Origin: Flavobacteriales bacterium
Lineage (GTDB): Bacteria; Bacteroidota; Bacteroidia; Flavobacteriales_F; PHOS-HE28
NCBI GenBank assembly: GCA_024640205.1
Contig: JAHEFL010000078.1
Span: 1-7,166 of the forward strand
Length of the DNA stretch: 7,166 bases
Reading direction: 5' to 3'
The notes beneath the pieces are model-generated. The model was not told the DNA's origin. It did not search any database and was given only the letters and a program-made list of their open reading frames with translations. Both the position numbers and the translations under genes were made by a program. This document shows positions 5,305 to 7,166 of the stretch, one piece after another (within the stretch, counting starts at the first letter, position 1; every line of letters starts with the position of its first letter).

Positions 5305-7154
5305 ATTTCGAATCGCGGAAATATGTGCTGATCGCGGGCGCGGTGTTCGTTTCCGTGGTGTTCATACTTCGCTTGTTCTGGATCCAAGTGATCGATGACC
5401 GGTGGAAGGCCGAAGCCGCGAGCATGGCCGAACGGAAGGTCACGGTCTATCCCTCGCGCGGGCTCATATTCGATCGCAACGAAAAGCTACTCGTAGCGAA
5501 CACGCCGGTATATGACCTCATGGTGGTACCGCGTGAGGTGAAGCCGTTCGATACCGCCACCTTCGCCCGATTGATAAGCGTTCCTTTGGATGATCTCATA
5601 GAGCGCCTGGCGGAGGCCCGAGCCTATTCACGCTACAAGCCGAGCGTCCTGGAAAAACAGATACCAGCGGATCAGTTCTCTGCCATAAGCGTCCATTTGC
5701 ACAAATACCCGGGATTTTTCGGACAGAGCCGTACGCTCCGTACTTACCCGTCGCACGCAGCAGCGCACCTGCTGGGCTACCTCAGTGAAGTGAGCCCCAG
5801 CAAGGTGGAGCAGGACGAATACTACAAGCCGGGCGATGTGATCGGGGTCGGTGGTCTGGAGCAGTTCTATGAGGAACAGATGCGCGGCCGGCGTGGTGTG
5901 AACTATGTGCTCGTGGATGTGCACAACAACGTGAAAGGTCCCTTCAAGAACGGTCTCTACGACACCCTGGCCGTGCCCGGCAAGAATCTCTTCTCCGGTA
6001 TCGACCTGGATCTTCAATTGCTCGGGGAACAGCTCATGGTCAACAAGAAAGGCAGCATCGTGGCACTTGACCCTGCCACAGGGGAGGTGCTCTGCCTGGT
6101 GAGCAGTCCGAGCTATGATCCCGAGCTCCTCGTGGGCCGCATCCGGAACACGAATTACAAAGTGCTCCAGCAGGACCCCATCAAACCCCTCTTCGACAGG
6201 GCACTGCAGGCGCAATATCCTCCTGGGTCGATCTTCAAGATCGTGCAATCCTTGATCGCATTGGACGAGGGTGTGATCGGACCGAACACAGGATTTCCAT
6301 GCAACAAAAGCCTCGTAGGATGTCACAACCATCCCACGGCCACCGATGTGGAAAAGGCCATCCAATATTCATGCAATCCCTATTTCTACATGGTCTTCAA
6401 GCGCTTGGTGGAGCAGGACAAGGACCGAAGCCGGTTCCGGGATGCCGCCATTGGACTTGGGATCTGGGAGGAGTACATGCTCAGCTTCGGTCTTGGCCAG
6501 CGACCAGGTATGGACCTGCCCTCGGTAAAAGGAGGAAATATTCCTGGACCTGCATACTACGACAAGAAATACGGTAAGGAACGCTGGGCTTTTTCCACCA
6601 TCTATTCGGCCAGCATCGGGCAAGGCGAAGTGCTTGTTGCGCCCCTGCAAATGGCCAACCTGGCGGCCATTTTCGCGAATAAAGGTTGGTATCACGATCC
6701 ACACGTGATCCGTGCCATCGGTCACCCGGACAGTCTTCAGTCCCGCTATCTGGAGAAGCACCGAACTGACGTGGATCCGAAGTGGTACGACCTGATCCAG
6801 GAAGGCATGCGAAGGGTTGTGCATGAAGCTGGCGGAACAGCACGTCAAGCCCGCATTCCAGGGATCACTGTTTGTGGGAAAACAGGAACGGCGGAGAATC
6901 CACACGGGAAGGATCATGCGGTGTTCATCGCCTTCGCACCCATGGAGGATCCGAAGATCGCCATCGCCGTGTACGTCGAGAACTCGGGGTTCGGTGGTAC
7001 CTGGGCAGCACCGATCGCCAGCCTGATCATCGAACGGTATTTGACCGATACCATCACCCGTCCGGAAACGGTGAAGCGCATGGTGGAGGCGGATCTGATC
7101 GCTGCGGAAAAGGACTACGTGCGACCACCGAAAAAACCGCGCAGACCGCGATGA
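5301..7154 (+). CDS. mrdA: Penicillin-binding protein 2, elongasome transpeptidase
   Basis: PBP2 is the class B penicillin-binding protein that cross-links new side-wall peptidoglycan in the periplasm, working with RodA and activated by MreC. The 617-residue protein has one N-terminal membrane anchor (about 8-30, YVLIAGAVFVSVVFILRLFW). Next comes a non-penicillin-binding pedestal domain with RGLIFDRNEKLL (53-64), TLRTYP (145-150) and GVGGLEQFYEEQMRGRRG (182-199), then the transpeptidase domain. The three active-site motifs are intact: SIFK (acyl-accepting S310, K313), SCN (357-359) and KTGT (527-530). Between the first two lie C334 and CHNH (341-344), a Cys/His cluster that might bind a metal. 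The tail RPPKKPRRPR is strongly basic. Length is close to the roughly 630 residues of E. coli PBP2. It overlaps mreD by ATGA; GGAAGGGC just before the ATG is the only purine-rich, Shine-Dalgarno-like stretch in the cluster. Being followed by a likely rodA start distinguishes it from the division paralogue FtsI. Confidence 0.97.
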   Translation: MNFESRKYVLIAGAVFVSVVFILRLFWIQVIDDRWKAEAASMAERKVTVYPSRGLIFDRNEKLLVANTPVYDLMVVPREVKPFDTATFARLISVPLDDLIERLAEARAYSRYKPSVLEKQIPADQFSAISVHLHKYPGFFGQSRTLRTYPSHAAAHLLGYLSEVSPSKVEQDEYYKPGDVIGVGGLEQFYEEQMRGRRGVNYVLVDVHNNVKGPFKNGLYDTLAVPGKNLFSGIDLDLQLLGEQLMVNKKGSIVALDPATGEVLCLVSSPSYDPELLVGRIRNTNYKVLQQDPIKPLFDRALQAQYPPGSIFKIVQSLIALDEGVIGPNTGFPCNKSLVGCHNHPTATDVEKAIQYSCNPYFYMVFKRLVEQDKDRSRFRDAAIGLGIWEEYMLSFGLGQRPGMDLPSVKGGNIPGPAYYDKKYGKERWAFSTIYSASIGQGEVLVAPLQMANLAAIFANKGWYHDPHVIRAIGHPDSLQSRYLEKHRTDVDPKWYDLIQEGMRRVVHEAGGTARQARIPGITVCGKTGTAENPHGKDHAVFIAFAPMEDPKIAIAVYVENSGFGGTWAAPIASLIIERYLTDTITRPETVKRMVEADLIAAEKDYVRPPKKPRRPR

Positions 7155-7166
7155 CCGGCAGGGAGA
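7151..7166 (+). CDS. Probable start of rodA, cut by window edge
   Basis: ATG at 7151-7153 overlaps the mrdA stop (ATGA, 7151-7154) and opens a frame reading MTGRE to the end of the window. The same four-base overlap joins mreC/mreD and mreD/mrdA. In Bacteroidota the gene after mrdA in this cluster is normally rodA, the SEDS glycosyltransferase that partners PBP2. Five codons carry no family signal, so the identity is an inference from gene order and the overlap only. Confidence 0.45.

Overview
The window looks like chromosomal DNA from a member of the Bacteroidota with fairly GC-rich genes, probably a high-GC flavobacterial-type lineage. The evidence is the gene order purH-mreB-mreC-mreD-mrdA (then probably rodA), the Bacteroidota-style MreB N-terminus, and the lack of convincing Shine-Dalgarno sequences before almost every start. 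The genus cannot be named from the sequence alone.

Layout. Positions 1-321 hold the 5' part of a minus-strand gene for a YqaA-type (DedA/SNARE-associated-like) membrane protein, cut by the window edge. A short divergent gap follows. A plus-strand gene (411-1112) then encodes a secreted protein of 233 residues that looks like an eight-stranded outer-membrane beta-barrel. After a 126-base gap comes purH (1239-2777), the bifunctional last enzyme of IMP synthesis, which appears to start at TTG. Twelve bases later begins the rod-shape cluster: mreB (2790-3815), mreC (3953-4783), mreD (4780-5304) and mrdA/PBP2 (5301-7154). The last 16 bases probably hold the first codons of rodA.

Function. MreB filaments, the bitopic MreC, the polytopic MreD, the transpeptidase PBP2 and (expected just outside) the glycosyltransferase RodA form the elongasome that inserts peptidoglycan along the side wall. 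PurH supplies IMP for purine nucleotides and is only a genomic companion. The junctions mreC/mreD, mreD/mrdA and mrdA/(rodA) are all four-base ATGA overlaps, consistent with one translationally coupled operon.

The least ordinary feature is the 137-base gap between mreB and mreC. It is almost entirely filled by an open frame of 43 codons (3825-3956) that starts 9 bases after the mreB stop and ends in the same ATGA overlap with mreC. It may be an undescribed small protein or leader peptide, or it may be chance; it is the main item here worth checking. Otherwise the window is ordinary core genome. I saw no mobile element, CRISPR array, tRNA, rRNA or defence system.
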